Shown here in pieces: positions 33,929 through 42,794 of a DNA stretch of 64,000 nucleotides. Origin of the DNA: Parasutterella excrementihominis YIT 11859. GTDB lineage: Bacteria > Pseudomonadota > Gammaproteobacteria > Burkholderiales > Burkholderiaceae_F. The position numbers and the translations under genes were made by a program. The stretch spans positions 1 to 64,000 of the forward strand of contig NZ_GL883690.1 in NCBI RefSeq assembly GCF_000205025.1, written 5' to 3'. The notes beneath the pieces were generated by a model that was given only the letters and a program-made list of their open reading frames with translations, was not told where the DNA came from and searched no databases. Position 1 is the first letter of the stretch; each line of letters opens with the position of its first letter.

Positions 33929-34810
33929 TTAACTAGAGGCTTTCAGTTTGTATTTTTGCGAAACCAAGAAGGCAGCCAGATTGCAGAGGAAGGTAAAGAA
34001 AAACAATACGATGCCAATGGCGAACAAGGCGTGGTAATGGCTGCTCCCGAAAGGAGATTCAGCCATCTCAGCAACGATGGAAGCCGGCATGGGCCTGACC
34101 GGATCAAAAAGGCTTTCCGGGATGAGTGCCGCACCGCCTGCAACCATAAGTACGACCATGGTCTCGCCGATGACGCGGCTTAAACCCAGCATCACTCCGG
34201 TTGCAATTCCGGAAAAAGCTGCCGGGATCGTGACAGTTGTTAGCGTTTCCCAATGTGTGGCGCCGAGTGCTAAAGAAGATTCTTTGAGACTTCTCGGAAC
34301 AGAGCGAAGAGCGTCTTCAGAAATGGTGCAGATCGTCGGAACCGCCATGAGAGCCAGCAGGATGGCCGCGTTCAATATATTCAGTCCCGTAGGGGCTCCG
34401 AAGTAATCCTGAAGAAAAGGTGCAAGCACTGTCATCCCGACAAAGCCGATAACTACGGAAGGCATGGCTGCCAACAGCTCAATAAAAGGTTTAAAGATTG
34501 AACGCAGCCGTGACGAGGCAATTTCAGACAAGAAAATGGCGCAGAGGATTCCCAGAGGAATGGCCAACACGGCAGCAAGCAGCGTTACCGAAACCGATCC
34601 GATGATTAAAGGAAATATACCGAATGACGGAGGATCTTCCGTCGGATACCAGTCGTGACCGGTTAGAAAATGTTTGAGCGATATCGTATCGAGGACGGGC
34701 ATGCCCTCTTTAAATAAGAACCAGACGATTCCGGCGAGGCCGGCAAGTGTTAGGAGAGCTAAGAAAAGAAGAGATTTTTCAAAAATGAAATCCTTGATGG
34801 TTCGCTTCAC
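33929..34810 (-). CDS. pstC: Phosphate ABC transporter permease PstC
   Basis: 293 residues from the GTG at 34810, chosen because CGGAG lies seven bases upstream; a TTG at 34831 would add seven residues but has no ribosome site. Six helices, with family stretches LLAAMPSVVIGFVG near residue 115 and SSLALGATHWETLTTV near residue 190. With PstA it forms the inner-membrane phosphate channel. It follows pstS after a hairpin-containing 127-bp gap, which probably sets a lower permease than binding-protein level. Confidence 0.92.
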   Translation of the reverse strand: MKRTIKDFIFEKSLLFLALLTLAGLAGIVWFLFKEGMPVLDTISLKHFLTGHDWYPTEDPPSFGIFPLIIGSVSVTLLAAVLAIPLGILCAIFLSEIASSRLRSIFKPFIELLAAMPSVVIGFVGMTVLAPFLQDYFGAPTGLNILNAAILLALMAVPTICTISEDALRSVPRSLKESSLALGATHWETLTTVTIPAAFSGIATGVMLGLSRVIGETMVVLMVAGGAALIPESLFDPVRPMPASIVAEMAESPFGSSHYHALFAIGIVLFFFTFLCNLAAFLVSQKYKLKASS

Positions 34811-34890
34811 TAGAAGACTCCGAGATTTCAATCACTTATGCGGCTCCGGCTATTCAATGCCGGTCACAGCAAAAAGGATGGAAATGGTTG

Positions 34891-34918
34891 GAAAGCTTAC
34901 TTCGATCTTCAAGCTTTC
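34891..34918 (-). repeat. Hairpin between pstS and pstC
   Basis: GAAAGCTT / AAGCTTTC with a 12-nt loop, 20 nt after the pstS stop. Fits a 3'-end stabiliser or partial terminator giving excess PstS over the permeases. Confidence 0.5.
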
Positions 34919-34937
34919 TGTCGGAATAGATAAGAAA

Positions 34938-35759
34938 TTATTGTTTTGCGGGCGGAACGAAACCGGCTTCTTTGATGAGACCTCGGCCTTCTTCAGATAA
35001 ACAGAAGTCGGTTACTTTTTTAACAGCGCCTTGGGGCTGTCGGTTCGTATAGAGATATAGATCTCGTGAGAGCGGCCATTTGCCTTCTTTAGCAGTCAAA
35101 GGCGTTGCTTTAATTCCGTTGATTTCTACAGCCTTGATGATCGGAGCTACGTAACCGAGGCCGACATATCCGATGGCATTTGGGTTCTTAGAGACGGTTT
35201 GAACAACCGTTCCGTTGGAATTCTGAAGAAGTGCCCTCGGACTGACGCGCTGATTCTTCATCACTAGCGATTCCCAAGATTCAAAGGTCCCAGAGGAAGA
35301 ATCTCTGGAAACAAGAACAATCGGAGCATCGGGACCGCCTACCTCTTTCCAGTTTTTGATTTCGCCTTTATAAATTTTTCTGAGATCATCCAATGAAAGA
35401 CCATTCAAAGTATTTTTAGGATTCACGATTGGTACGATCGCATCAACGGCGACTGGGATTTCGAAAGGTTTAACGCCCTTTTCTTCAGCTGCCTTAACCT
35501 CCTTGCCTTTGATTTTTCTCGAGCTCATGGCAATTTGTGTGAGTTTCTCGTTCAGGGCTTTAATGCCGCTGCCGGAACCGCCTCCGGAAAGTTCGATGAC
35601 AACAGAAGGATCTTTTTGCATGAGATGCTCAGAGATTTTTTGCATGACCGGCAAAACGGTTGTTGAACCGGAAACCGTCACATTTTCTTTTGCCATGGAA
35701 GAAGCGGAAACAGTCATGGCAGATAAAGCAAGTAAGGAAATTAAATAATTTTTTCTCAT
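34938..35759 (-). CDS. pstS: Periplasmic phosphate-binding protein PstS
   Basis: 273 residues. Signal peptide residues 1-23 (ends SSMA). Phosphate-contact motifs: SGSTTVLPV near residue 31, SGGGSGSGIKAL near residue 60, SRDSSSGTFESWE near residue 150. It captures phosphate for PstCA. First gene of pstSCA with a good ribosome site (AGGAG). Transcription is predicted from a PhoB-controlled promoter whose boxes are visible at 35845-35884. Confidence 0.94.
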   Translation of the reverse strand: MRKNYLISLLALSAMTVSASSMAKENVTVSGSTTVLPVMQKISEHLMQKDPSVVIELSGGGSGSGIKALNEKLTQIAMSSRKIKGKEVKAAEEKGVKPFEIPVAVDAIVPIVNPKNTLNGLSLDDLRKIYKGEIKNWKEVGGPDAPIVLVSRDSSSGTFESWESLVMKNQRVSPRALLQNSNGTVVQTVSKNPNAIGYVGLGYVAPIIKAVEINGIKATPLTAKEGKWPLSRDLYLYTNRQPQGAVKKVTDFCLSEEGRGLIKEAGFVPPAKQ

Positions 35760-35828
35760 AAATTCTCCTATGTTTTATTAACAAATTTTGCGTTCCAAGA
35801 AAGATTTTTTCCTCAAGGAACACGGCGA

Positions 35829-35884
35829 ATACTAGAAGTAAAAAATGACAAGAAAATTACATTTCCGTGAAAGTTTTATGACAA
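35829..35884 (-). promoter_or_regulatory. Pho box array and -10 for pstSCA
   Basis: Four heptamers spaced exactly 11 bp, read on the minus strand: TTGTCAT (35884-35878), CTTTCAC (35873-35867), ATGTAAT (35862-35856), TTGTCAT (35851-35845). Ten bases on is a -10, TAGTAT (35834-35829). This is the PhoB arrangement replacing the -35. Confidence 0.8.
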
Positions 35885-35900
35885 TAAATCAACGAGTAAG

Positions 35901-35955
35901 TTGTCATCAAATTGACATATTCCTGACATTCAACTGTCATAAAGGCCAAATACAA
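35901..35955 (+). promoter_or_regulatory. Pho box array and -10 for pstB
   Basis: Four heptamers at exact 11-bp steps: TTGTCAT (35901), TTGACAT (35912), CTGACAT (35923), CTGTCAT (35934-35940), followed nine bases later by TACAAT (35950-35955). Two complete Pho boxes in tandem facing pstB. Confidence 0.88.
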
Positions 35956-36000
35956 TTTTCGCGAATTTGAAAATGAATCAGGAATGTTGAAAAAGTAAAT

Positions 36001-36771
<771 letters not shown>

Positions 36772-36782
36772 TGAAAATTAAG

Positions 36783-36809
36783 AAAAAACCGCGGACGTCA
36801 GCCGCGGTT
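36783..36809. terminator. Bidirectional terminator between pstB and the thioredoxin-like gene
   Basis: Stem AACCGCGG / CCGCGGTT, 7-nt loop, A6 on one side giving U6 for the minus-strand gene. Confidence 0.9.
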
Positions 36810-36826
36810 GAGTCGTAATTTAGAAA

Positions 36827-37165
36827 TTAGATTTCTTTCAAGGCCTTCTGGACAAACTCGTCGAAGGCTTCAACTTTTTTCGGTTCAACCAATGTATCCA
36901 GGATTTCGCCCTTGCGAATTAAAAGCAAGGTCGGGATATGGCGGACGCGGAACTTAGTGTTGAGCCCTGCTTCAGTATCGAAATCGCAATGAGCAAACTG
37001 AATTTTGTCATGGTACTTCTGTGCATATTCCATGAACATCGGTTCGATTCGTTTACAGTCAATGCACCAAGGAGCGCCGATTGCTAAGAGAACCGGCTTG
37101 TCGCATTTCACGACAGTATCTTCGTAATTTGCTTCTGTGACATGGAGAACGATTTCATCAGCCAT
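36827..37165 (-). CDS. Thioredoxin-like protein with WCIDC active site
   Basis: 112 residues of thioredoxin fold. The active site APWCIDCKR replaces the standard WCGPC; the cis-proline motif RHIPTLLLI is conserved. The changed dipeptide should shift redox potential, so it may be a specialised reductase rather than the general thioredoxin. Cytosolic (no signal peptide). It is 17 nt after the GltS gene and likely co-transcribed. Ribosome site GAGG. Confidence 0.85.
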   Translation of the reverse strand: MADEIVLHVTEANYEDTVVKCDKPVLLAIGAPWCIDCKRIEPMFMEYAQKYHDKIQFAHCDFDTEAGLNTKFRVRHIPTLLLIRKGEILDTLVEPKKVEAFDEFVQKALKEI

Positions 37166-37182
37166 TGCGTTACCTCTTCAAT

Positions 37183-38415
37183 CTAGAAAATAGTGAGTAA
37201 AAATTTAATTAACAGCGTATTGGAGATCGCCAAGAGAATCAAGCCCACGACACAGACGACCAGGAAGCCGTCGGTGTTAGGGCCGTACTTTTCACAAAGG
37301 CTCTGCATGTTGCTGAGTCCGTTGGCGGCCATCCCCATAGAGAAAGCCAATCCTCCGACAGCAATGAGCATCCCTCGGAAGTCTTTCCCCAAAAGATTGA
37401 AATAGATAAAACGTGCAAATAAAAAATTAACGATGAGCTCGAGGAAAAATACAGCGATGATCGGTGCCGAAAGATCAAAAATTAAGTCCAACTGCAGCGC
37501 GCATGTCGAAACCAAAATGAAAAGAATCAAAAAAATCTTCGTCAAAGTCCTCAGCGCTAATCCGTCCACACTGAACCAGCCCGTCGTGTCTGCAAAATTT
37601 CTGGCAATCAGAGCGCAAACCATACAGACCGTATAGTCGGGAATTAAGACATCCGCTAAAAATTTCTGTTTGATGAGGTGGCTGAAAGCCATGCAGACAA
37701 AGCAGATGGCAATGATCTTGATGCACTCAACAGTATGCGTTTGATAAAAAGGTTTATTGCTTCGTTCGATAGATCGAATGAGTCGGGCATTGTCGAATTC
37801 ACTGCGGCTAGGGTTCTTGAGTGAGTATTTCTTGATGAGGTACTCGCCCATCGGGGCACTAACCATCATGGAGCAAACCATTCCCAGTGTCGCTACACCC
37901 ATTGCGGCTTGAGCGGCGCCTGAGAATTTATCCAGATGCTCAACTGCCGGGATGAAATTGGTGAGCGTCTCAGTTCCTCCCATCATGGAGAGGGTTCCCA
38001 TAAGGAGTCCGAGGTGCTGATGCAGCCCTAAAGCCTGAGCTGCGGTCAGTCCGATGAGCGCCTGAAGTACACCGAGTACCATCGCCAGAGACCAAAACAT
38101 GATTGAAATAACAAAACCTGTTTTGATGAGCTTCCAGCTTCCCATCAAAGCCATCATGGTTAGAAAGAACTGAAAAATCAGGGCATTGAGATCAGGATTT
38201 AAGACAATGACAGCAGTCTTGGAAATTTTTAGACATGCAAAAATAATCGCTGCCGGCAATCCGCCGATAAACGGAACGGGAATCGAGAGGTCCTGTAAAA
38301 GTTTGATTTCGGATTTGATCCATCGGCCGAGGAAATAGCAGAGGCATGCAATGCCGAGGATAAAAAAATTATCCAAATGAATGTGCAAGATGCCGTCCAC
38401 TTGAGAGAAATCCAT
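37183..38415 (-). CDS. gltS: Sodium/glutamate symporter GltS family
   Basis: 410 residues from the ATG at 38415 (AGGCGG upstream), close to the 401 of E. coli GltS; a longer frame upstream overlaps the divergent gene and is unlikely. Ten or more helices in two inverted repeats, with the re-entrant-loop motifs LLMGTLSMMGGTETLTNF near residue 150 and FSMGMAANGLSNMQ near residue 365. It imports glutamate with sodium. Followed by the thioredoxin-like gene in one unit. Confidence 0.88.
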   Translation of the reverse strand: MDFSQVDGILHIHLDNFFILGIACLCYFLGRWIKSEIKLLQDLSIPVPFIGGLPAAIIFACLKISKTAVIVLNPDLNALIFQFFLTMMALMGSWKLIKTGFVISIMFWSLAMVLGVLQALIGLTAAQALGLHQHLGLLMGTLSMMGGTETLTNFIPAVEHLDKFSGAAQAAMGVATLGMVCSMMVSAPMGEYLIKKYSLKNPSRSEFDNARLIRSIERSNKPFYQTHTVECIKIIAICFVCMAFSHLIKQKFLADVLIPDYTVCMVCALIARNFADTTGWFSVDGLALRTLTKIFLILFILVSTCALQLDLIFDLSAPIIAVFFLELIVNFLFARFIYFNLLGKDFRGMLIAVGGLAFSMGMAANGLSNMQSLCEKYGPNTDGFLVVCVVGLILLAISNTLLIKFLLTIF

Positions 38416-38526
38416 GGGCCCGCCTGTGTTTGAAAATGTCCCGTGCTCGTTACGGAACGAGAAACTATAATCGCCTCTGATCCGAATAGTATATTCTCCA
38501 CTGAAATCATAAAATCGAACCACGAC

Positions 38527-39447
38527 ATGCCGATCGAACTAAAACCCGTCACGCTTAACGAATTACCGCTTCTACAAGAACAACTGCCGAAACTTCAGAA
38601 CGGAGACTGCAATCTTTCTATCGCATCCGTCATCGGACGCGCTAAGGAATACAACATCAAATGGGGAATTTCTCAGGGCGAATTAGTATTGAACTGGGCC
38701 CCTTATCCGGATATTCCGCCGGCTTATGTCATTCCGCTTCGCAGCGAAAACGCTTTAGCTATCATCGAAGACATTGCTTCTGAATGTCAGTGCTGCAAAG
38801 AGCCGGTGATTTTATTCGGGCGCTTTACGTATATGACGGAAAGAATTTCCGAACTGATGCGATATCGCAACTTCATTACCGTGTCTTCAAATTCCTGGTG
38901 GGATTATGTCTATGAACGTGACAAGATCGAAAACCTGGAAGGCAGAGAACTTCACGGGAAACGCAATTTCAATAAGAGATTTTATAAGGCCTACCCGAAC
39001 GCTCAATTTGTATCTTTCACGCCTGAGCTGATTGAAAAAGCAACGGTTTTTCTGAAGAACTGGTATGCCAACTACGGCGAAATGACGAAGAGTCTTGAAG
39101 CTGAAAGAGACGCAATCGAGCTTGCCTTTGATCATTTTGAAGAGTTCCGCTTGATTGGCGGCGCTTTAATGGACGGAGACAATATGTACGGCTTCACCTA
39201 TGGCTCCGACGTCGGTGAAAACATTTTCTCCGTTCATATTGAAAAGGCTGATCGCACTGTTACCGGTGCCTACCCTGCTTTAGCCAGCGCTTTGTGCAAG
39301 ACTTTGCCTGAACGCTTTACACAGATTAATCGCGAAGAAGACCTCGGTATTCCGGGTCTAAGAAAAGCAAAAGAAGACTGGGCCCCGTCTACGATGATCA
39401 GAAAGACACTGCTGAAGCTGCAGCGCGCCATTCCTGAGCCTATCTAA
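38527..39447 (+). CDS. DUF2156 protein (phosphatidylglycerol lysyltransferase C-terminal-like, GNAT fold)
   Basis: 306 residues from the ATG at 38527 (MPIELKPVTL). It matches DUF2156: two GNAT-like halves, with GKRNFNKRFYKAYPN near residue 142, the GALMDGDNMYGFTYG strand pair near 220, and the late RKAKEDWAPSTMIRK. Related domains at the end of MprF transfer aminoacyl groups to lipids; stand-alone short forms have no assigned substrate. There are no membrane helices, so cytosolic. It is divergent from gltS with about 110 bp between starts. Confidence 0.75.
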   Translation: MPIELKPVTLNELPLLQEQLPKLQNGDCNLSIASVIGRAKEYNIKWGISQGELVLNWAPYPDIPPAYVIPLRSENALAIIEDIASECQCCKEPVILFGRFTYMTERISELMRYRNFITVSSNSWWDYVYERDKIENLEGRELHGKRNFNKRFYKAYPNAQFVSFTPELIEKATVFLKNWYANYGEMTKSLEAERDAIELAFDHFEEFRLIGGALMDGDNMYGFTYGSDVGENIFSVHIEKADRTVTGAYPALASALCKTLPERFTQINREEDLGIPGLRKAKEDWAPSTMIRKTLLKLQRAIPEPI

Positions 39448-39458
39448 TCGTCTCTAAC

Positions 39459-39505
39459 AACGCTGTCGGTTAGGAATAGTTTTCCAATAGCGCGCCGACA
39501 GCGTT
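39459..39505. repeat. Inverted repeat spanning the stop of the 39470-40000 gene
   Basis: Perfect 11-bp arms AACGCTGTCGG (39459-39469) and CCGACAGCGTT (39495-39505), 25-nt loop. One arm is coding. Probably the shared terminator of two convergent genes, though T-tracts are poor. Confidence 0.45.
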
Positions 39506-40000
39506 CCAATCTTTATTAAAAATCAAACTTAAAGGGACCGGAACGGTGGCTTCAGGGTCGTTGGGTTGGTATGACTTTGCGCCGATGGAAGAAAGTGCCT
39601 CATGAAGGAGGCCGACCTTCGTCTCAAGCTCCTTACCTCCCAAGGTTTCTCTTTCTTTCTCCAATTCATTGAAAATCAACTGATTGATTTCTGGTGTTTT
39701 TGCATCCTTCCTCAAAATGAATGCGGGAATGAGATTGTCGGTCCTCAGAAGATTTTCAAATCCGAAATGCTGAATAGATGAATGGAATCCTTCCATATCT
39801 CCGTTCCATTCAGAAAGAGAATCGAAGCCGCCTTTCAGATAACTCATTAAATGCTCGACGGGCTTAGAAATGTCACTTCGATCAGATAAAGAGAAATCGC
39901 GAGCCCAGACGACCTCCTCTTCAAAGTCAACTTTGTTGATGATACGAAGAAGAAGATAGTCATCGCCCTTCTTATCAAGAGAAAAATAATCCTGAATCAT
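39470..40000 (-). CDS. Hypothetical protein
   Basis: 176 residues, acidic, no signal peptide or membrane helix, family not recognised. N-terminus MIQDYFSLDKKGDDYLLLRI suggests a beta-strand start, the middle is helical with several Trp/Phe (GGFDSLSEWNGDMEGFHSS). Ribosome site AAGGCGAG supports the ATG. It follows the 40041-40334 gene by 40 nt on the same strand, so the two probably form a unit. Acidic pairs of this sort are sometimes immunity or accessory proteins, but nothing here proves that. Confidence 0.6.
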   Translation of the reverse strand: MIQDYFSLDKKGDDYLLLRIINKVDFEEEVVWARDFSLSDRSDISKPVEHLMSYLKGGFDSLSEWNGDMEGFHSSIQHFGFENLLRTDNLIPAFILRKDAKTPEINQLIFNELEKERETLGGKELETKVGLLHEALSSIGAKSYQPNDPEATVPVPLSLIFNKDWNAVGALLENYS

Positions 40001-40040
40001 TTGAGCTCGCCTTTTTTCAATAGAACAGCAAGCCTAAATG

Positions 40041-40334
40041 TTAGTCGAAGATGGAAGGCAACGGTTCAGCCCATCTGTTTTCTATGTCTAGATCACGAAG
40101 AATCCATTCCTCGGCACTGTCTTCGAGCTGAAAGCTACGACTACGACAACCTTTGAACAAAAAGTCGAGGTAGTACTCCATAAACATGAATGCTGCCGTG
40201 AAGGTTTCCTCATCGTTTGAGCCTTTGTAAACAGCGGCGATTTCTTCGTGCATTGAGTCGCCAAGGTTTCCGCCGCGTTCGTTTATTATCCTTTTCATTG
40301 CCACCAATATGGACCATATTCCAAATAAAACCAT
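40041..40334 (-). CDS. Hypothetical small protein
   Basis: 97 residues from the ATG at 40334; the ATG 12 codons on (MKRIINERGGNLGD), preceded by GGTGG, is an equally good start. Helical, with an aromatic patch (AAFMFMEYYLDFLF) and an acidic end (DSAEEWILRDLDIENRWAE). Not recognised. Located just before tRNA-Ala on the opposite strand and upstream of the 39470-40000 gene. Confidence 0.5.
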   Translation of the reverse strand: MVLFGIWSILVAMKRIINERGGNLGDSMHEEIAAVYKGSNDEETFTAAFMFMEYYLDFLFKGCRSRSFQLEDSAEEWILRDLDIENRWAEPLPSIFD

Positions 40335-40461
40335 CAGAGATGACAGATTCTCCGAACGCCTTTTCGAACTTTTTATCTCCGTAGATAAAAATATTTTTTT
40401 GCTGAAGTTGAAATTATTTGTAATTTAGTGCATCATTCTGCCTGTGAGTTTTCACGCCGGT

Positions 40462-40537
40462 GGGGATATAGCTCAGCTGGGAGAGCGCTGCGTTCGCAAT
40501 GCAGAGGTCGTGGGTTCGATCCCCATTATCTCCACCA
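40462..40537 (+). tRNA. tRNA-Ala (anticodon CGC)
   Basis: 76 nt with encoded CCA. Acceptor GGGGATA / TATCTCC (one G-T), D-arm GCTC-AGCTGGGA-GAGC, anticodon stem CTGCG / TGCAG with loop TTCGCAA giving anticodon CGC (reads GCG), T-arm GTGGG-TTCGATC-CCCAT. No degenerate att-like copy of its 3' end was noticed nearby. Confidence 0.96.
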
Positions 40538-40670
40538 TCAACTTCCATTTCAGAATTTCCTAAGAGCATCGCTTATTTAAGCTTGCTTACTTGTTTTTCT
40601 TCTGTATCTCCAAAAGCTTTTCTGGCTTTTTTGTCTACTCGAGCCATTAAAAGCCTAATGGCGAGCATGA

Positions 40671-40702
40671 AAAAAAAACGATCGTCGCAATTCGCGAAGA
40701 TC
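40671..40702 (-). terminator. Terminator of the Sel1-repeat gene
   Basis: On the minus strand CGATCTTCGC / GCGACGATCG with a short loop and a T8 tract, 25 nt after the stop. Confidence 0.88.
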
Positions 40703-40726
40703 GGCCGAAAATTATCGTAAAAGAAG

Positions 40727-42178
40727 TTACTTGCTTGTTAAATAGACTCGACGAATTTTGATGGCCTCAATAGCGTCCTCACCATTTAAATTCTGGGCCT
40801 TTCTGAGGTCTTCAGCGCTCATTCTCTTTTCCAAAGCTTCAAAGGCTTTGACCTCTTCTTCCGAGGCACCTTTTTGAAGTACGCAATCGTTCAAAATTGC
40901 ATAAGCGATGACAGGATCGCCTCCGAACCAATTCGGAGTGGCTAACTTCATGGCATAGCTGCAGACATTCGCTTTATTGCCTTTCTGCACGGCTGCTAGA
41001 GCCAAGGCCCCGCCGATATCGAAGTTTTTGCGTACGCCGACACCGTTCCAGTATTTCTCAGCGTTTTCTTCCAGCTCTTCCGGCTTAGCCCGAGCGATGT
41101 ACATATCAAGATACTTTTGGGCGTCTTCATGGTTTTTAACCGCACGAGGTCCGGATAACTCTAATCCGACTAAAGTCAGTAAATCTTCATTAGAAGCGAT
41201 GGGAGCGGCCTTTTTCATCCAGTAAACGGCTTTTGCAGGATTCTTGGCAACACCCTCAGCGCCGTAAAGATAAATTCTTCCTGTTTGGAGTTCAGCAGCC
41301 GTCAAGCCCATCTCGGCTGCTTTTTCAAAACATTTAAGCGCTTCCGGCACTTCTTTGGCATTCCAATACAGTTCGCCTAGATAGTATGTACCGTTAACAC
41401 TTCCCTTGTCCGCGGCGGCTTTTGCCCAATATCTGGCCTTTTCAGGATTCTTTGTCAGCCGTAAGCCGTGTCCGAAGGAATAACTAATCGTATAAAGTTC
41501 TTGAGGAGAAGCGTTTTGAAGGATGGAATCAATATATTCCTGCCCTGTTTGCTTGGACTGCTCGTTATCTGCTTGAGAAAGCAGACGTTCACCGGTCATC
41601 ACTCTGGAGAGCGCATGGCCGTTTTCAGCGGCTTTGCGAATCCAGTCATAGCCCAAGTTCTCGTCTTTTTCGACGCCTCTGCCCTCAAGATAGGAAATAC
41701 CTAGAGCGGCTTGTGCTGGAGCATAGTCAAGTGAAGCGGCTTTTTGAATGAGCTCAAAAGCTTTTTCCTGAGATAGTTCGACACCGGTACCTTTTCTATA
41801 AAGAGCCGACAATCGCATCATGGCTTTCGGACTTCCGAGATCGGCTGCCTGCCCATAAAGAACGGCGGCTTTGGAGAGATCAACAGGAACGCCTTCCCCG
41901 TACAGCTGCACTTCAGCTTGTTCGATTAACTCTTTGATCTTCTTTTGTCGAGCAAGAAGTTGTTCCTCTGACTCTCTTGGTTCTAAAACTGTTTCAGCAG
42001 GTTTAACTTCTTTTTCGGCGCTTGCTTTTTGGGTTGGCGCCGGATTTGCTGCCTCTGTTTTTTCCTCTGTCTGGACAGCCGGTTCCTCTTTTACGATTTC
42101 GGAGGATTGCGCAGCTGCATAGCCGCTTGAAGCGATGCATATTCCATAGACTAAAGAACACACAAGTCGGTAAACCAT
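40727..42178 (-). CDS. Exported Sel1-repeat (TPR-like) protein
   Basis: 483 residues. Signal peptide about residues 1-23, then a Glu/Pro/Ala/Lys-rich linker to about residue 75, then consecutive Sel1-like repeats of about 36 residues (for example GTGVELSQEKAFELIQKAA, GRGVEKDENLGYDWIRKAA, KNPEKARYWAKAAADKGS). These helix pairs form a solenoid for protein-protein interaction in the periplasm. No enzymatic domain. Single-gene unit with GGAG ribosome site and its own terminator. Confidence 0.85.
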   Translation of the reverse strand: MVYRLVCSLVYGICIASSGYAAAQSSEIVKEEPAVQTEEKTEAANPAPTQKASAEKEVKPAETVLEPRESEEQLLARQKKIKELIEQAEVQLYGEGVPVDLSKAAVLYGQAADLGSPKAMMRLSALYRKGTGVELSQEKAFELIQKAASLDYAPAQAALGISYLEGRGVEKDENLGYDWIRKAAENGHALSRVMTGERLLSQADNEQSKQTGQEYIDSILQNASPQELYTISYSFGHGLRLTKNPEKARYWAKAAADKGSVNGTYYLGELYWNAKEVPEALKCFEKAAEMGLTAAELQTGRIYLYGAEGVAKNPAKAVYWMKKAAPIASNEDLLTLVGLELSGPRAVKNHEDAQKYLDMYIARAKPEELEENAEKYWNGVGVRKNFDIGGALALAAVQKGNKANVCSYAMKLATPNWFGGDPVIAYAILNDCVLQKGASEEEVKAFEALEKRMSAEDLRKAQNLNGEDAIEAIKIRRVYLTSK

Positions 42179-42511
42179 TATCGTTGTCTCCTATTTGTGC
42201 CGTCATTTTTGCAGAATTTCTCGAGGAGTAACAAAATTATTCCTTCAATCGCAGACACTGAGGTGAAATTTCTTCTAAATACCGCGATTCATCCCAAGGG
42301 GCCCAGGATTTTCCGAGATTTCGTCTGCCTATTGATTACTACTTGAGTTTTTGGTGTTTTGTCAGAGTCGAAAAAATTGTCATTTTTGCTTACTAAAATA
42401 ACCCCTCTCGATAAAATAGCCACATCGAATTAATAAAACGAAAACCGCCCTGTTTGGCAAGAGGTTTTTAGTGGAGATTCCTCATATAAACTCTTTTTTT
42501 ACATAGAAAAA

Positions 42512-42535
42512 CTACTGTGTTATTACAGGGGTAAA
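42512..42535. promoter_or_regulatory. Putative GntR operator, distal copy
   Basis: CTACTGTGTTATTACAG followed by GGGTAAA. It contains the dyad CTGT-N6-ACAG and shares TGTGTTAT and AGGGGTAAA with the proximal copy 210 bp downstream. Confidence 0.4.
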
Positions 42536-42720
42536 TATAAAAACTTATAGACTGAAATGAGATTCTCTTCCTCCTTCCCCAGAATAGGGATTTTTCAACC
42601 TAATTCTCTAAGTGGTATGCCTATCATTTGTCAGATTTCCCATTTTGGTAAATTTTTAAAATTACTAAGTAGATGCACGGGCATACGTGATTCTTTTTAC
42701 TCGATTTTCCTAACTATTAT

Positions 42721-42743
42721 CCCTATTGTGTTATAGGGGTAAA
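42721..42743. promoter_or_regulatory. Putative GntR operator, proximal copy
   Basis: Perfect dyad CCCTAT-TGTGTT-ATAGGG followed by GTAAA, about 55 bp before the regulator's start codon. Probably autoregulatory. Confidence 0.45.
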
Positions 42744-42794
42744 AAGGGGTAACATTAATGTCATAAAAAGATAATTTATTTGAGAAGGCCTTAT

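Larger units (their letters stand above)
42179..42794. other. Long AT-rich intergenic region upstream of the GntR gene
   Basis: 616 bp without a credible gene. It holds two near-copies of a putative operator (42512-42535 and 42721-42743) and a weak terminator-like pairing AAAACC/GGTTTT at 42441-42466. Confidence 0.55.

Noticed and set aside
40462-40537. tRNA-Ala as an island integration site
   Set aside because: No integrase, no direct repeat of the tRNA 3' end, and ordinary genes follow on the 3' side.
40573-40668. 32-codon minus-strand frame (MARVDKKARKAFGDTEEKQ...) between the Sel1 terminator and tRNA-Ala
   Set aside because: Composition is protein-like and AGG precedes the inner ATG, but it is too short to judge, starts just beyond a terminator and has no recognised homologue.
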